DNA from: Treponema bryantii NK4A124
GTDB lineage: Bacteria > Spirochaetota > Spirochaetia > Treponematales > Treponemataceae
Length of the DNA: 64,000 nt
NCBI RefSeq assembly: GCF_000421345.1
Contig: NZ_ATWV01000006.1
Span: 62,001 to 126,000 of the forward strand
Direction of reading: 5' to 3'
In this document: piece by piece, positions 8,652 through 17,030 of the stretch
Layout of the letters: every line of letters starts with the position of its first letter
Position numbering within the stretch: position 1 is the stretch's first letter
Position numbers and translations under genes: made by a program
The notes under the pieces: generated by a model
Seen by the model: the letters and a program-made list of their open reading frames with translations, nothing else
The model's database searches: none
Told to the model about the DNA's origin: nothing

Positions 8652-8669
8652 ATTTTAAAATATCAACAT

Positions 8670-8684
8670 ATCACTAAATGATAT
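8670..8684. promoter_or_regulatory. Operator A site 7 (divergent promoter)
   Basis: ATCACTAAATGATAT, part of ATATCACTAAATGATAT, lies between divergent genes 8229-8618 (minus) and 8725 (plus), so one site could control both. Confidence 0.65.
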
Positions 8685-8724
8685 TCTCCCCTGCTATTAT
8701 TTGTGGTATCAAGGAGGCTCGCTT

Positions 8725-9450
8725 ATGGCAAACGAATTATCTGTTGAACGCCGCAAGGCTCAAATTATGGTTTCTTATGCAATGGACAATATTACAAAGG
8801 AAACACAGAAGGTTTTACAGGAATATTTGCAGGAAAAGCATTTTGAAAGTCTTGCAAAGATAATTGCTTATCTGGAGCTTGATTACACGAAAGCCGATGA
8901 GTTTCTGCAGGCTTATGATTACGATACCCGAGATAAAATCTTTGAGCTCTCCAGAAAATTTCATAAAACAGATGAAGCTGTTGTTGCTGAAGCAGACCAT
9001 ATTGTAAAAACTGCAGGAGTTTCCTGCGATGATGATTTTCAGATTATCAAAGAAAACCTCCCTGCCGGTGGAAGAGATTTTGCAAAAGATGCTGTTCATA
9101 ATTTCCGAACAACAACACCTGTTTTAAAACAAAAACTTGATAAATGTCTTTTTGAAATTAAAGACATTGTTTACCTTCGCGACCTTGATATTCAGAAGCT
9201 TTTGCGTGATATGGATCAGCGACAAATTGCAACAATCCTTAGATATGAATCAGAAGAGGTCCAGAATAAAATATTCCGCAACATGTCAGAACGAGCTGCA
9301 AAAATGCTCAAAGACGATATTGAAATGATGGGTTTTATCTCTCAGAGCAGACTTGATGCCTGCCGTGCAAGAATGATCAATACCATTCTAAGACTCGAAG
9401 CTTCCGGAGATATTGAAATCTTTACAAAAGAAAATTTTGGTGAGTTGTAA
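8725..9450 (+). CDS. FliG-like protein (non-flagellar paralog 1)
   Basis: 241 residues from the ATG after AAGGAGG. The C-terminal half follows FliG: LFEIKDIVYLRDLDIQKLL, RDMDQRQIATILRY, IFRNMSERAAKMLKDDI, EMMGFI and a final RMINTILRLEASGDIEI helix. The N-terminal half resembles a shortened FliG N/middle region (AKIIAYLELDYTKADEF). It is about 100 residues shorter than a rotor FliG. It overlaps no flagellar gene and leads an operon with 9457 and the PLD nuclease 9850. The role is unknown; FliG-type stacking could let it build a ring or filament. Confidence 0.8.
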   Translation: MANELSVERRKAQIMVSYAMDNITKETQKVLQEYLQEKHFESLAKIIAYLELDYTKADEFLQAYDYDTRDKIFELSRKFHKTDEAVVAEADHIVKTAGVSCDDDFQIIKENLPAGGRDFAKDAVHNFRTTTPVLKQKLDKCLFEIKDIVYLRDLDIQKLLRDMDQRQIATILRYESEEVQNKIFRNMSERAAKMLKDDIEMMGFISQSRLDACRARMINTILRLEASGDIEIFTKENFGEL

Positions 9451-9456
9451 TCATAT

Positions 9457-9822
9457 ATGGATTTTTATGACATAACAAATAATGCAATTGCTACCGGTGG
9501 AACACAGCCGATTGGTACAAAAAAGGTAAAAACTGATAACGCCAAGAAAGCAAAGTCTTCCGGTGCAGCGTTTGTATCAAAACTCAGAGAAGAAATAGAA
9601 ACTGAAGTTCGCGCAGAATATGAAAGCCGTCTGGCCGAAATCTTATTGAATGGTCAAATGCCTTCTCCACCTCCAGTATTATCCCGTGAGGAATACATAT
9701 CCAAGCAACTTGAAATCATCAGGAAGCAATATAACCATATGCTTTGTCTTTGTGATACTTATCCAGAATTATCAGACATATTTACAGAATTGCCCGTTGC
9801 CAGAAGACTATATGAACAGTGA
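9457..9822 (+). CDS. Hypothetical protein, 121 aa
   Basis: Starts 6 nt after the FliG-like gene. It has a Lys/Ser-rich N-terminus, a charged helix (EEIETEVRAEYESRLAEIL), a short Pro-rich linker (PSPPPV) and a C-terminal helical domain with YPELSDIFTELPVARRLYEQ. No family recognised. Position suggests a partner of the FliG-like protein. Confidence 0.6.
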   Translation: MDFYDITNNAIATGGTQPIGTKKVKTDNAKKAKSSGAAFVSKLREEIETEVRAEYESRLAEILLNGQMPSPPPVLSREEYISKQLEIIRKQYNHMLCLCDTYPELSDIFTELPVARRLYEQ

Positions 9823-9849
9823 TTGATTTTGTATAATCAGAGATGGGAT

Positions 9850-10479
9850 ATGTTTAAGAAAAAAACTTCCGAAAAGAAAACCTCCTCCCCCAAAAAGCCT
9901 GCCAGAACTAAAACTCAGACTAAGGAAATCGCAGACTATATAAAACAAAAACAGGCCACTGAACCTGAATACCAGTACATCGCAAATGAAGATCACTACG
10001 AGAAAGTAATAGAAAAAATCAAAGACTGTAAAAAGACTCTCTGGATTGGCACAGCCGATATAAAAGACCTTTACGTAAAAGATGGCCGTGGCACTAAACC
10101 TCTACTAGAAGTTCTTTCTAATCTTGCAAAACGAGGAGTTGCAATCCGCCTCATTCATGCAAAAGAACCGGGGCCTGCTTTCCGAGAAGACTTTGACAAA
10201 TACCCTGCCCTAATCGAAGGCCTTGAAAGAGTTCTTTGTCCCCGTGTTCATTTTAAGATTATTATTTTTGATTTAAAAACAGCCTACGTTGGTTCTGCAA
10301 ATCTCACCGGTGCCGGCCTCGGTATGAAAGGCGAAAATACCCGCAATTTCGAAGCCGGGGTTTTGAGCAGCAACAAAGATTTCATAAAAAATGCCGCTAC
10401 CCAATTCGATGAAGTCTGGATGGGTGCCCACTGCAAAAGCTGCAAAAGAAAACAGTTCTGCAGCGATCCGATTGTATAA
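9850..10479 (+). CDS. PLD-family nuclease-like protein with C-terminal Cys cluster
   Basis: 209 residues from the ATG at 9850. A TTG at 9823 is in frame but lacks a better ribosome site. After a Lys-rich leader comes one phospholipase-D domain with a single HxKx4D motif (VHFKIIIFD) followed by the usual GSANLTG...NFEAG signature. Single-motif PLD proteins act as dimers and include nucleases. The C-terminus HCKSCKRKQFC looks like a zinc knuckle. Third gene of the operon starting at 8725. Substrate unknown; DNA or RNA cleavage is plausible. Confidence 0.8.
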   Translation: MFKKKTSEKKTSSPKKPARTKTQTKEIADYIKQKQATEPEYQYIANEDHYEKVIEKIKDCKKTLWIGTADIKDLYVKDGRGTKPLLEVLSNLAKRGVAIRLIHAKEPGPAFREDFDKYPALIEGLERVLCPRVHFKIIIFDLKTAYVGSANLTGAGLGMKGENTRNFEAGVLSSNKDFIKNAATQFDEVWMGAHCKSCKRKQFCSDPIV

Positions 10480-10513
10480 AAAATCCACATATTTATTAAA
10501 TATTTTTTCAGCC

Positions 10514-10528
10514 TATCTCATCGTGATA
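10514..10528. promoter_or_regulatory. Operator A site 8 (diverged)
   Basis: TATCTCATCGTGATA keeps the outer arms TATC and TGATA with the 15-bp length but has a changed centre. It lies 49 nt before gene 10577. Confidence 0.4.
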
Positions 10529-10576
10529 GTCTGCCTGTCGTATATTAATCATATAAATACGAAGGAGGCTATACTT

Positions 10577-11305
10577 ATGAAAAATGAATTATCTGCAGAA
10601 CAGAAGGCTCAGACTATTGTTGAAACCACAATGGGAGATATTACCAGGGCAACCCGCAAAGTTCTTATGGATTATGTCAGTAAAATGTATGTTGTAAGCT
10701 TTGCAAAGGTTATTGCCTATCTCGGGCAAGAATCAGAAGAATCACTCGACCTTTTGAACAACATGGATGCCGATACCCGCCGCCAGGTAGAGGCCTTTGC
10801 AAAAGGCTATCAAAAATCAGATGCCAAGGTCATTTCAGAAGTTGAGCATATTGTCACTGCTAATGGAATGAACCTTGATGATGACTACAAAAAGTTGAAA
10901 GAAAACCTGATTCTTTCCGGCCAGCAGTTTACTGAAAAAGCAATACGCAATTTCCGCAGCGAGACTCCAATTTTCCAGAAAAAACTCAACAACTGCATTT
11001 TTGCATTTGAAGACATTATCAACCTCGATGACCGTGCAATTCAAAAGACTCTCCGCGACGTAGATCAGCAGGAATTAGCGAAAGCTCTCAGGGGAGCTTC
11101 ACCCGATATCCAGGATAAGTTCTTCCGCAACCTGCCAGTCCGTTATGCAACAATGCTAAAAGAAGACATGGAATTTATGGGTCCTGTGATCATAACCGAT
11201 GTCAAAAAAGCCCAGGCAAGAATCGTCCAGATTATCCTCCAGCTCGAAGCAAAAGGCGAGATTGTAATCATTGCAAAGCATGAAATTAGCAAACTGCTGG
11301 TTTAG
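10577..11305 (+). CDS. FliG-like protein (non-flagellar paralog 2)
   Basis: 242 residues from the ATG behind GAAGGAGG. This is the best-preserved FliG copy: CIFAFEDIINLDDRAIQKTL, RDVDQQELAKALRGAS, NLPVRYATMLKEDMEFMGPV and AQARIVQIILQLEAKGEIVI follow the FliG C-domain nearly position by position. The N-terminal part keeps a FliG-like helical pattern but lacks the full FliF-binding domain. Paralogous to 8725 and 7431. It has its own promoter region with a diverged operator. Confidence 0.85.
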   Translation: MKNELSAEQKAQTIVETTMGDITRATRKVLMDYVSKMYVVSFAKVIAYLGQESEESLDLLNNMDADTRRQVEAFAKGYQKSDAKVISEVEHIVTANGMNLDDDYKKLKENLILSGQQFTEKAIRNFRSETPIFQKKLNNCIFAFEDIINLDDRAIQKTLRDVDQQELAKALRGASPDIQDKFFRNLPVRYATMLKEDMEFMGPVIITDVKKAQARIVQIILQLEAKGEIVIIAKHEISKLLV

Positions 11306-11349
11306 TTATTAAAAAATTATGGTAATACAGGAACTTTTCATTGATCAAT

Positions 11350-12144
11350 CTACCTACAATCCATTATTTTCTTCATCGGCAAAGGTAAATTTTCAAAGCA
11401 ACCTGATTCAGGTATAAACCGCAGTTTAAATCCTCCTGTATCACCATAATTGTTTTTTACAATATCTAGATGTGCAAAATAAAATATTGGATTTTCACTA
11501 TAATTTCTTTTTCTGTCTAAAAGAAGAATGACATCAGAATTATCAATTATACTAGAATGACAAATCCCCCTCATACTGATATGTTCAGGTGTTCTTGAGA
11601 CTTGACAAGCTAACACAATTGGAATATTTAGTTCTCTAGCTAAGCCTTTAAGCTTAGTCATTACCTCAGTACAAAAATCCTCAATAGAAGGATTTTCCTC
11701 ATTGATAGTAATTAAGCCCAAGTAATCTAAATATATTATTTCTATTCCTTCTTCTTTTACTAATTTCCTCGACATATTACAAATATCATTGATATTATTA
11801 TTTTCAGTGTCATCAATAATAATTGGTAAATCTTCTACTTGCGATAAGAACATGTTATAAATTTTTAATTCTTCTTCTTCAAGTTTTTGCAGAAGAATTT
11901 TCCAAGTGGAAATACCAGATAAAGAAACTACAATACTCATTTGAAATAAGGGCTTTGGTATTTCAAGACTAAATAATAAACTTTTAATTCCTTTCTCTAT
12001 TGTTACTTTCTTGATTAGAGTCCGTATTAATGAACTTTTTCCAATAGTCGGTCTTGATCCAATAAGCAATATTTCGCCAGGATATAATCCGCCAATAATT
12101 TTGTCTAAATCTGTGAGTTCTGTTTTAATTGGAGTTTCGTCCAT
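11350..12144 (-). CDS. DnaB C-terminal-like RecA-fold ATPase
   Basis: A 264-residue stand-alone DnaB-type ATPase domain: LDKIIGGLYPGEILLIGSRP leads into the Walker A motif TIGKSS, then Walker B IIYLDYLGLI, the sensor-like VLACQVSR, and a tail DIVKNNYGDTGGF equivalent to the DnaB KNRxGPTG segment. The hexamer-forming N-terminal domain is absent. Probably an ATP-driven nucleic-acid or protein remodeller rather than the replicative helicase. Regulated by operator A at 12183 and by a hairpin over its ribosome site. Confidence 0.8.
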   Translation of the reverse strand: MDETPIKTELTDLDKIIGGLYPGEILLIGSRPTIGKSSLIRTLIKKVTIEKGIKSLLFSLEIPKPLFQMSIVVSLSGISTWKILLQKLEEEELKIYNMFLSQVEDLPIIIDDTENNNINDICNMSRKLVKEEGIEIIYLDYLGLITINEENPSIEDFCTEVMTKLKGLARELNIPIVLACQVSRTPEHISMRGICHSSIIDNSDVILLLDRKRNYSENPIFYFAHLDIVKNNYGDTGGFKLRFIPESGCFENLPLPMKKIMDCR

Positions 12145-12150
12145 TAAGTC

Positions 12151-12178
12151 CTCCGTCTATCTATAAGAATAGACGGAG
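12151..12178 (-). promoter_or_regulatory. Shine-Dalgarno-sequestering hairpin of gene 11350-12144
   Basis: A perfect 10-bp inverted repeat (CTCCGTCTAT / ATAGACGGAG, 8-nt loop). Its 3' arm on the minus strand contains most of the GGAGG ribosome binding site, 6 nt before the ATG. Confidence 0.6.
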
Positions 12179-12182
12179 CTGC

Positions 12183-12197
12183 TATCATGTAATGATA
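12183..12197. promoter_or_regulatory. Operator A site 9
   Basis: TATCATGTAATGATA, palindromic, in the promoter region of the DnaB-like gene and just past the stop codon of gene 12207. Confidence 0.6.
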
Positions 12198-12206
12198 TTG
12201 ATCAAA

Positions 12207-13613
12207 TTATGAATCCATTTCTTCTTCAAGATATTCTCTTAAGTTTATATCCGCTTTTGATTTTTCTGAGAAATGAACAGCATTATGTTGGCTTCTAGTT
12301 AATAAAACAAGATTATCTGGTCTACAGTCATAACCATCATTGATCTTATGATGCACATCATATCCATCATCTAATTTCTTTCCAAGAAATCCCATCGCAA
12401 TTAATTTGTATACTTCAATATTATGATCAAGGTTATAATCTCCATTTGGATCCAACTTTAAATAACCATTGTTATTAAAGTCATCTTGGAAAATAATCGT
12501 ATATTTTCCGTCAACTTTGAATGCAACACGTCCTAAGGAACTAACTGCATATTTGGTATAACCGGGATTCGAAAGACATCTCCATTCTTCTTCGTTTGTC
12601 GATTGTAATTTATCGAGTTTTTTTCCAGCCTCTAGATTATAGATTGCAGAAGCTTTTTCTTTTGAGAACTGATATTTTGTCTGTTCTTTTGAAATCTTAT
12701 TGATATATTCTTCTTGAGTTTGTCCTCTATGCCAAGTTTCCTTCCATAGTTTTTCATAATCATCTATAAATTCTTCATTACTATATTTTGCTTTCCGATA
12801 TTTCGGAAATTCTATATTTTCAAATTGTTCATTCAAACAATCTAATATGACAGGTTCAGCAAAGTCATAAATATTCTTCGTTTTCATCTGAATAAACAAA
12901 CTGCTTTTCTCACCACGATGAATTGTCTCAATTTCCTGAACATTAAGAATAGGTGTGAAAACAATAAAGAATTGGATTTTTTCTTTTTTGAAGAATAAGT
13001 ACTTCAATGCAAATTCATGTAGTTTTTTAGCAACTTCTATCTGATGTAATTTTGATTCTTCACTAAATACATCATAAAAAAGTTGATATACTAAAATTGG
13101 ATGTTCTGTATCATAACAAGCAGAGGCTGTTCTATGAAGGAACTGATAAACAACATTTTTATTTATATCTGCTTCCATCCATTTAGAAGAATCACAATAA
13201 TCTTTTATATATGAAAGCCAGCCTTTTAAAACATTTGGTTTTTGTGAATTTTCTGATCCATTTTTTAACCATTCAGAAATTGTTTCATATAAATCTTCAG
13301 TGAACTTACCTTCCACTGCTATTTGAAATCTATCACTTCGAATCATCAAATCTGTCATTGAAGGTTTCCCGACTTTTTTTTCTCCATTCTTGGAATAAAC
13401 AGGATATTCGAATATTTTTTCGGCTTCTGTATATTCTTCTTCTGAAATACCAATTTTCTGAACTATACGCTTAATTAACTGCTTATTCTTTGGCATCCAA
13501 AATTCCGCCAAAGGAATTGATGATGTCTTACAAGAATGAACTTCGGTATTTGAGAAACAATCCAATACCTTTTCAAAAGTGCTTTCTTTAGATGTAAAAT
13601 AATATTTTTCCAT
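12207..13613 (-). CDS. Double-nuclease fusion: PD-(D/E)XK-like + NUMOD4-HNH
   Basis: A 468-residue protein. The N-terminal half carries a restriction-nuclease-like core: TDLMIRSDRFQIAVEGKFTE near residues 85-105 fits D-Xn-ExK. The C-terminal third is a NUMOD4 DNA-binding motif (EEWRCLSNPGYTKYAVSSLG) followed by an HNH domain with VHHKINDGYDCRPDNLVLL and a final SQHNAVH. NUMOD4-HNH is typical of homing and phage endonucleases; fusion to a PD-(D/E)XK-like domain is unusual. It begins 12 nt after the WYL gene 13625 ends, so the regulator and nuclease form an operon. Confidence 0.7.
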   Translation of the reverse strand: MEKYYFTSKESTFEKVLDCFSNTEVHSCKTSSIPLAEFWMPKNKQLIKRIVQKIGISEEEYTEAEKIFEYPVYSKNGEKKVGKPSMTDLMIRSDRFQIAVEGKFTEDLYETISEWLKNGSENSQKPNVLKGWLSYIKDYCDSSKWMEADINKNVVYQFLHRTASACYDTEHPILVYQLFYDVFSEESKLHQIEVAKKLHEFALKYLFFKKEKIQFFIVFTPILNVQEIETIHRGEKSSLFIQMKTKNIYDFAEPVILDCLNEQFENIEFPKYRKAKYSNEEFIDDYEKLWKETWHRGQTQEEYINKISKEQTKYQFSKEKASAIYNLEAGKKLDKLQSTNEEEWRCLSNPGYTKYAVSSLGRVAFKVDGKYTIIFQDDFNNNGYLKLDPNGDYNLDHNIEVYKLIAMGFLGKKLDDGYDVHHKINDGYDCRPDNLVLLTRSQHNAVHFSEKSKADINLREYLEEEMDS

Positions 13614-13624
13614 AATTTTAACTC

Positions 13625-14617
13625 CTATTTTAATTTACTCATCCCTCTAACATTCTTTTTCCACTCATCCACAAGCCACTCCGGCTCGAGAGGTTGCACG
13701 TACATGCCGTGGCTCAGGACCCAGCCAAGCAACGGATAATCCTGATTTGTGGTAAAAGTCATAATTGTGCTACCGTCACTCTGAGCTTCGAACTTCTGGT
13801 CTTCGGCCCAGTTGTAGGTTTTTATGTAATTGAGAGTTTGTTCCGAAGTGATTCTGAGCTTGCAGTTAAGTAACTTCGGCCCTATGTAACGGCGGAAGTT
13901 TCCTTTTGCTCGTTTGGTGTATTCAAAATCTGGAGGAAGTTCGAATGTGTTTTTCTTATCAATTTCCAGGTCGTGGATTCCCGGCAAATTGTAAAAACGG
14001 ATTTCTTTGATATCCGGCATCTGGTTGTATGCATAAAGACTCCACATGCCTTCGCTGTAAATTAGTTGCCACGGCTGAACAACAAATACCCTTGCATAAT
14101 TAAGATACTTAAAGCGTATGTAGTTATTCTTTGACATTGCCTCTTCAAGCTTAGTCCAGATTTCATCATCAACTTTTACCGGATCCATTCCAAGAAACAA
14201 AATACGGTTCGAAAGCTTCTTTGAATTGAGTTTTGAGTCTTCATCAATATTGTCAGAAAGAGAATTGAAAACTTCGATTGCTTTTTTATATACCGGCGTA
14301 TTCTTTATGAGATTCAGAAGATTGGACATCAGTTGTGCTGCAACAATCTGTTTTTCAGATGTAAGCATTGCTGGAATTCTGAATGAAGGCTGTGTGTAAT
14401 AAAACCCCTTTCTGATTCTGTCATAATGTAAGATATCATCCGCCCCAAACTTCAGGCGTAAATCCCGCAGGTCGCGATTTATTGTTGGAATGGAAGCTTC
14501 TGTTACTCTTGCAAAATCTTCTACACTCGGATATCCTCCTTGTGAAATCATTTGATCAATCTTCAAGATTCGTTCGAGTCCGTTCAAATACTGTTTCTTT
14601 ACCTTTTCTTTTGCCAT
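13625..14617 (-). CDS. WYL-domain transcriptional regulator
   Basis: 330 residues: an N-terminal winged HTH (SIPTINRDLRDLRLKFGADD), then a WYL domain with VQPWQLIYSEGMWSLYAYN near residues 195-215 and a C-terminal extension. Related to 157-1191 and 50605-51609. An upstream dyad (14656-14676) in its own promoter suggests autoregulation. It leads the nuclease gene 12207. In defence islands WYL regulators often silence toxic genes until a signal appears. Confidence 0.9.
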   Translation of the reverse strand: MAKEKVKKQYLNGLERILKIDQMISQGGYPSVEDFARVTEASIPTINRDLRDLRLKFGADDILHYDRIRKGFYYTQPSFRIPAMLTSEKQIVAAQLMSNLLNLIKNTPVYKKAIEVFNSLSDNIDEDSKLNSKKLSNRILFLGMDPVKVDDEIWTKLEEAMSKNNYIRFKYLNYARVFVVQPWQLIYSEGMWSLYAYNQMPDIKEIRFYNLPGIHDLEIDKKNTFELPPDFEYTKRAKGNFRRYIGPKLLNCKLRITSEQTLNYIKTYNWAEDQKFEAQSDGSTIMTFTTNQDYPLLGWVLSHGMYVQPLEPEWLVDEWKKNVRGMSKLK

Positions 14618-14655
14618 TTGCTGCTCCTATTTACAGCTACTATATTATACACCCA

Positions 14656-14676
14656 GACTATCAAGATTTGATAGTC
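14656..14676. promoter_or_regulatory. Palindrome upstream of WYL gene 13625
   Basis: GACTATCAA and TTGATAGTC arms separated by GAT form a perfect 9-bp-arm dyad in the promoter of the WYL-nuclease operon; a likely operator. It shares the TATCA half-site with operator A and with 8-25 / 78-95. Confidence 0.6.
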
Positions 14677-14682
14677 TAATAA

Positions 14683-15804
14683 TTATTTTTGAAATTTTTC
14701 CTCAAAGAATTCAGGCTTATATTTTCTCTCCCGACACCAGAAATTCCATTTTCTCTTCTTATATGGAGCCTTTATAAAATCTTTAAAAGCATTAGGATTT
14801 CTCAGAAATTCATTAAAGGATATAACAATATAAAACATTGATTTTTTTTGATTTTTTGTTGTTACAGAATCTGAGTCTTCTTTTTTTCTCAAATAAAGCT
14901 CAACCACAGTTGTATCAGATCTAAAACCATATTCCATTCCTATTTTCTGGTAATTCTTTTCTAACATGGTTTTCATTGAGGTATATGCAATTTCATAGAG
15001 CCGCAAATTGATTTCAAATTCCTTGCAATATATTTCACTGTCGCTTATCAATTCTTTGAAAATGGCCTTTATAAGCTCCCTCACTAAATTCAAAACCTTT
15101 TCTGCTTCATCTATTCTGAGGCTTTCAATTGATCCTGGAGTACATACATAAATTAATCCATCCTTTCTTGAAACAAAAATAAAGAAACAAAATTCTATGT
15201 TATATTTTCTTAATTCAGTCCCAAGATAATATTCTACAGTCTGGTATGACTCGTTATAAGATTTCTCAAATCTCATCTTCTTAAAATCGGGTATAACTGC
15301 AAATCCTTCTTCTAAAATTTTTTCTACATCAGCTGAATTATTCTTTAAGTATTTGAGTTCATTCTCTCTAAACCGTTTTAATGCCGTATTAAAAATAGTT
15401 CTTTTTAATTGATTAATTTTGAAATCTATATCATCTCTTAATCTTATTTGAAAAATCTTTTCTTTGCGCTTTTTAATTTTTTCCAAATTTGTATAAATTA
15501 TTGCAACATAAGAATAATATTTTGTTGGAAGAAGTTCCCCTTTCTCTACGTTTTCAAACAAGTCTCGAGTAACAAGGCTATTATCTATACAGGGAATCTT
15601 CGCTGTTCCCAAATACTTATAAAGACAATTACTTAAAGTTGCAGCTTCTTTACATGTAATACAAGGTGCATCAACCTCCGATGAATCATAATGCAAACCT
15701 ATAAATTGTTCTGTTCCATTTCGGAGAATAACATCACTTTTACTAAGTGTTGTAAGAAGATGATAAAAATAATATTCAGGAATATTAGGCTTTTGTTTCA
15801 TCAA
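14683..15804 (-). CDS. Large member of the island paralogous family
   Basis: 373 residues. The N-terminal 200 residues contain a Cys pair (CITCKEAATLSNC) and basic helices (IKKRKEKIFQIRLRDD). The C-terminal module, from RLYEIAYTSMKTMLEKNY onward, matches gene 8229-8618 through the FNEFLRNPNAFKDFI segment to the end. Its start overlaps the end of the FlhA-like gene 15785 by 20 nt, indicating coupling. Function unknown. Confidence 0.65.
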   Translation of the reverse strand: MMKQKPNIPEYYFYHLLTTLSKSDVILRNGTEQFIGLHYDSSEVDAPCITCKEAATLSNCLYKYLGTAKIPCIDNSLVTRDLFENVEKGELLPTKYYSYVAIIYTNLEKIKKRKEKIFQIRLRDDIDFKINQLKRTIFNTALKRFRENELKYLKNNSADVEKILEEGFAVIPDFKKMRFEKSYNESYQTVEYYLGTELRKYNIEFCFFIFVSRKDGLIYVCTPGSIESLRIDEAEKVLNLVRELIKAIFKELISDSEIYCKEFEINLRLYEIAYTSMKTMLEKNYQKIGMEYGFRSDTTVVELYLRKKEDSDSVTTKNQKKSMFYIVISFNEFLRNPNAFKDFIKAPYKKRKWNFWCRERKYKPEFFEEKFQK

Positions 15805-16906
15805 AGGAAAAATCTCCTTCTACTTTTATAGGATATGCATCTTTCAATGTATAAAGCTCCAAGTCAGAAATAACCCGCACTCCTGGCATGTTATGATGTA
15901 ATGATTGTGCTAACAAGATTCTTGCAGATGAAGCACATACTAATACAGGATGAAGGTTCTTTTTTTGTATAAGCAGCATTGCTTCATTAAATGCCTTCGT
16001 AAATTTCTTGCTGCTAAGCTCATCCATTGTACAATAAGGTATTTCAACCCTAGAATCCGGATAATATGCATGATCTTCGATAAACTTATTCACACTTGGA
16101 GAAACTTTTATTAAATGTAGCGATTTATCTTCTTCCAAATAATTACTGATAATCGAAAGTGCTAACCTTTGCCGTATTTTTTCTGCAAGTTCATAGGGCT
16201 TTAGTTTTTCTGGAAGATAATCAGCAATTGTTTCCAGGATAGTATTCATGTCTCTTATAGAAACTTCTTCATCAAGGAGCTGATTCAGAACTAATTTAAA
16301 ATCAGATACAAGAAAGAGTTTCATAAAAAAAACATCTGATACAACATCGGGATTTGTTTTTCGAACCTTTTCGACAAGTTTATTGACCATGCTCTGATCC
16401 AGAAACTTTGTAAGATTCTTTCTGATGATTTCATAAAGATGATTTTTTATAACAACATGCCATTCTGGAGTCACATATCCTTGAAAGTAAGCCTCCATGT
16501 GCTTTGATTCATGAATTATTACAGCGTCCAAGCCAAAAATAGGATCCTTTATCTTCTCGCCAGATATTTCTTCCGTAACATAGCCTGTATCCATACACAT
16601 AACATAATGAGGATCACACTTTTTATAGCCACCAACTTCAACACCATGCAGAAAGATTTTATATTCATACGGTTCAAGACACATATTATCCCGCACATGT
16701 ACACTTGGCAGAGGTAAGCCATATTCTCCATCAATTTGATTACGTACATATGTAATATCTTCCAACAAAGGCGCATTATTCCCCTCTTTATCAACTAAAG
16801 GAATTAATCCGTAACCAAGCTGTATTTCAAGCGGACTCGGTTGCTCTCCGAAATTAGTGTAACATCGTTCATCATAAATTTTAGGTTTTCTACGTCTTCC
16901 TGCCAT
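15785..16906 (-). CDS. Free-standing FlhA cytoplasmic domain (FHIPEP-C-like)
   Basis: 373 residues from the ATG at 16906 behind AGGGGAG; a longer frame to 16966 runs into a hairpin. The whole protein follows the cytoplasmic part of FlhA: EIQLGYGLIPLVDKEG, then PSVHVRDNMCLEPYEYKI, HGVEVGGY, a DPIFGLDAVII stretch, the VIKNHLYEIIRKNL helix, and VSIRDMNTILETIADYLPE. The eight membrane helices of the flagellar export gate are absent. FlhA-C normally receives flagellar chaperone-cargo complexes; here it neighbours a MoxR-VWA pair, so it is probably a repurposed domain. Confidence 0.8.
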   Translation of the reverse strand: MAGRRRKPKIYDERCYTNFGEQPSPLEIQLGYGLIPLVDKEGNNAPLLEDITYVRNQIDGEYGLPLPSVHVRDNMCLEPYEYKIFLHGVEVGGYKKCDPHYVMCMDTGYVTEEISGEKIKDPIFGLDAVIIHESKHMEAYFQGYVTPEWHVVIKNHLYEIIRKNLTKFLDQSMVNKLVEKVRKTNPDVVSDVFFMKLFLVSDFKLVLNQLLDEEVSIRDMNTILETIADYLPEKLKPYELAEKIRQRLALSIISNYLEEDKSLHLIKVSPSVNKFIEDHAYYPDSRVEIPYCTMDELSSKKFTKAFNEAMLLIQKKNLHPVLVCASSARILLAQSLHHNMPGVRVISDLELYTLKDAYPIKVEGDFSFDETKA

Positions 16907-16924
16907 CTCATTCTCCCCTTTATG

Positions 16925-17030
16925 CCAAGCCTCACCGGAGTTTATTCTTGTGGAACGAGAGGTCAAGGCACGCTCCGCTTAAAAGCCTTGACTCACTCGT
17001 TCCACAAGACTATCTGTTTTTCAGGCTTGG
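16925..17030. repeat. Long intergenic inverted repeat between VWA and FlhA-like genes
   Basis: Arms CTTGTGGAACGAG...GTCAAGGC (16947-16969) and GCCTTGAC...CTCGTTCCACAAG (16985-17008) pair with only a small central mismatch. An outer CCAAGCCT / AGGCTTGG pair (16925-16932, 17023-17030) extends the structure. It overlaps the 3' end of the VWA gene. Possible attenuator, mRNA stabiliser or processing site. Confidence 0.7.
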
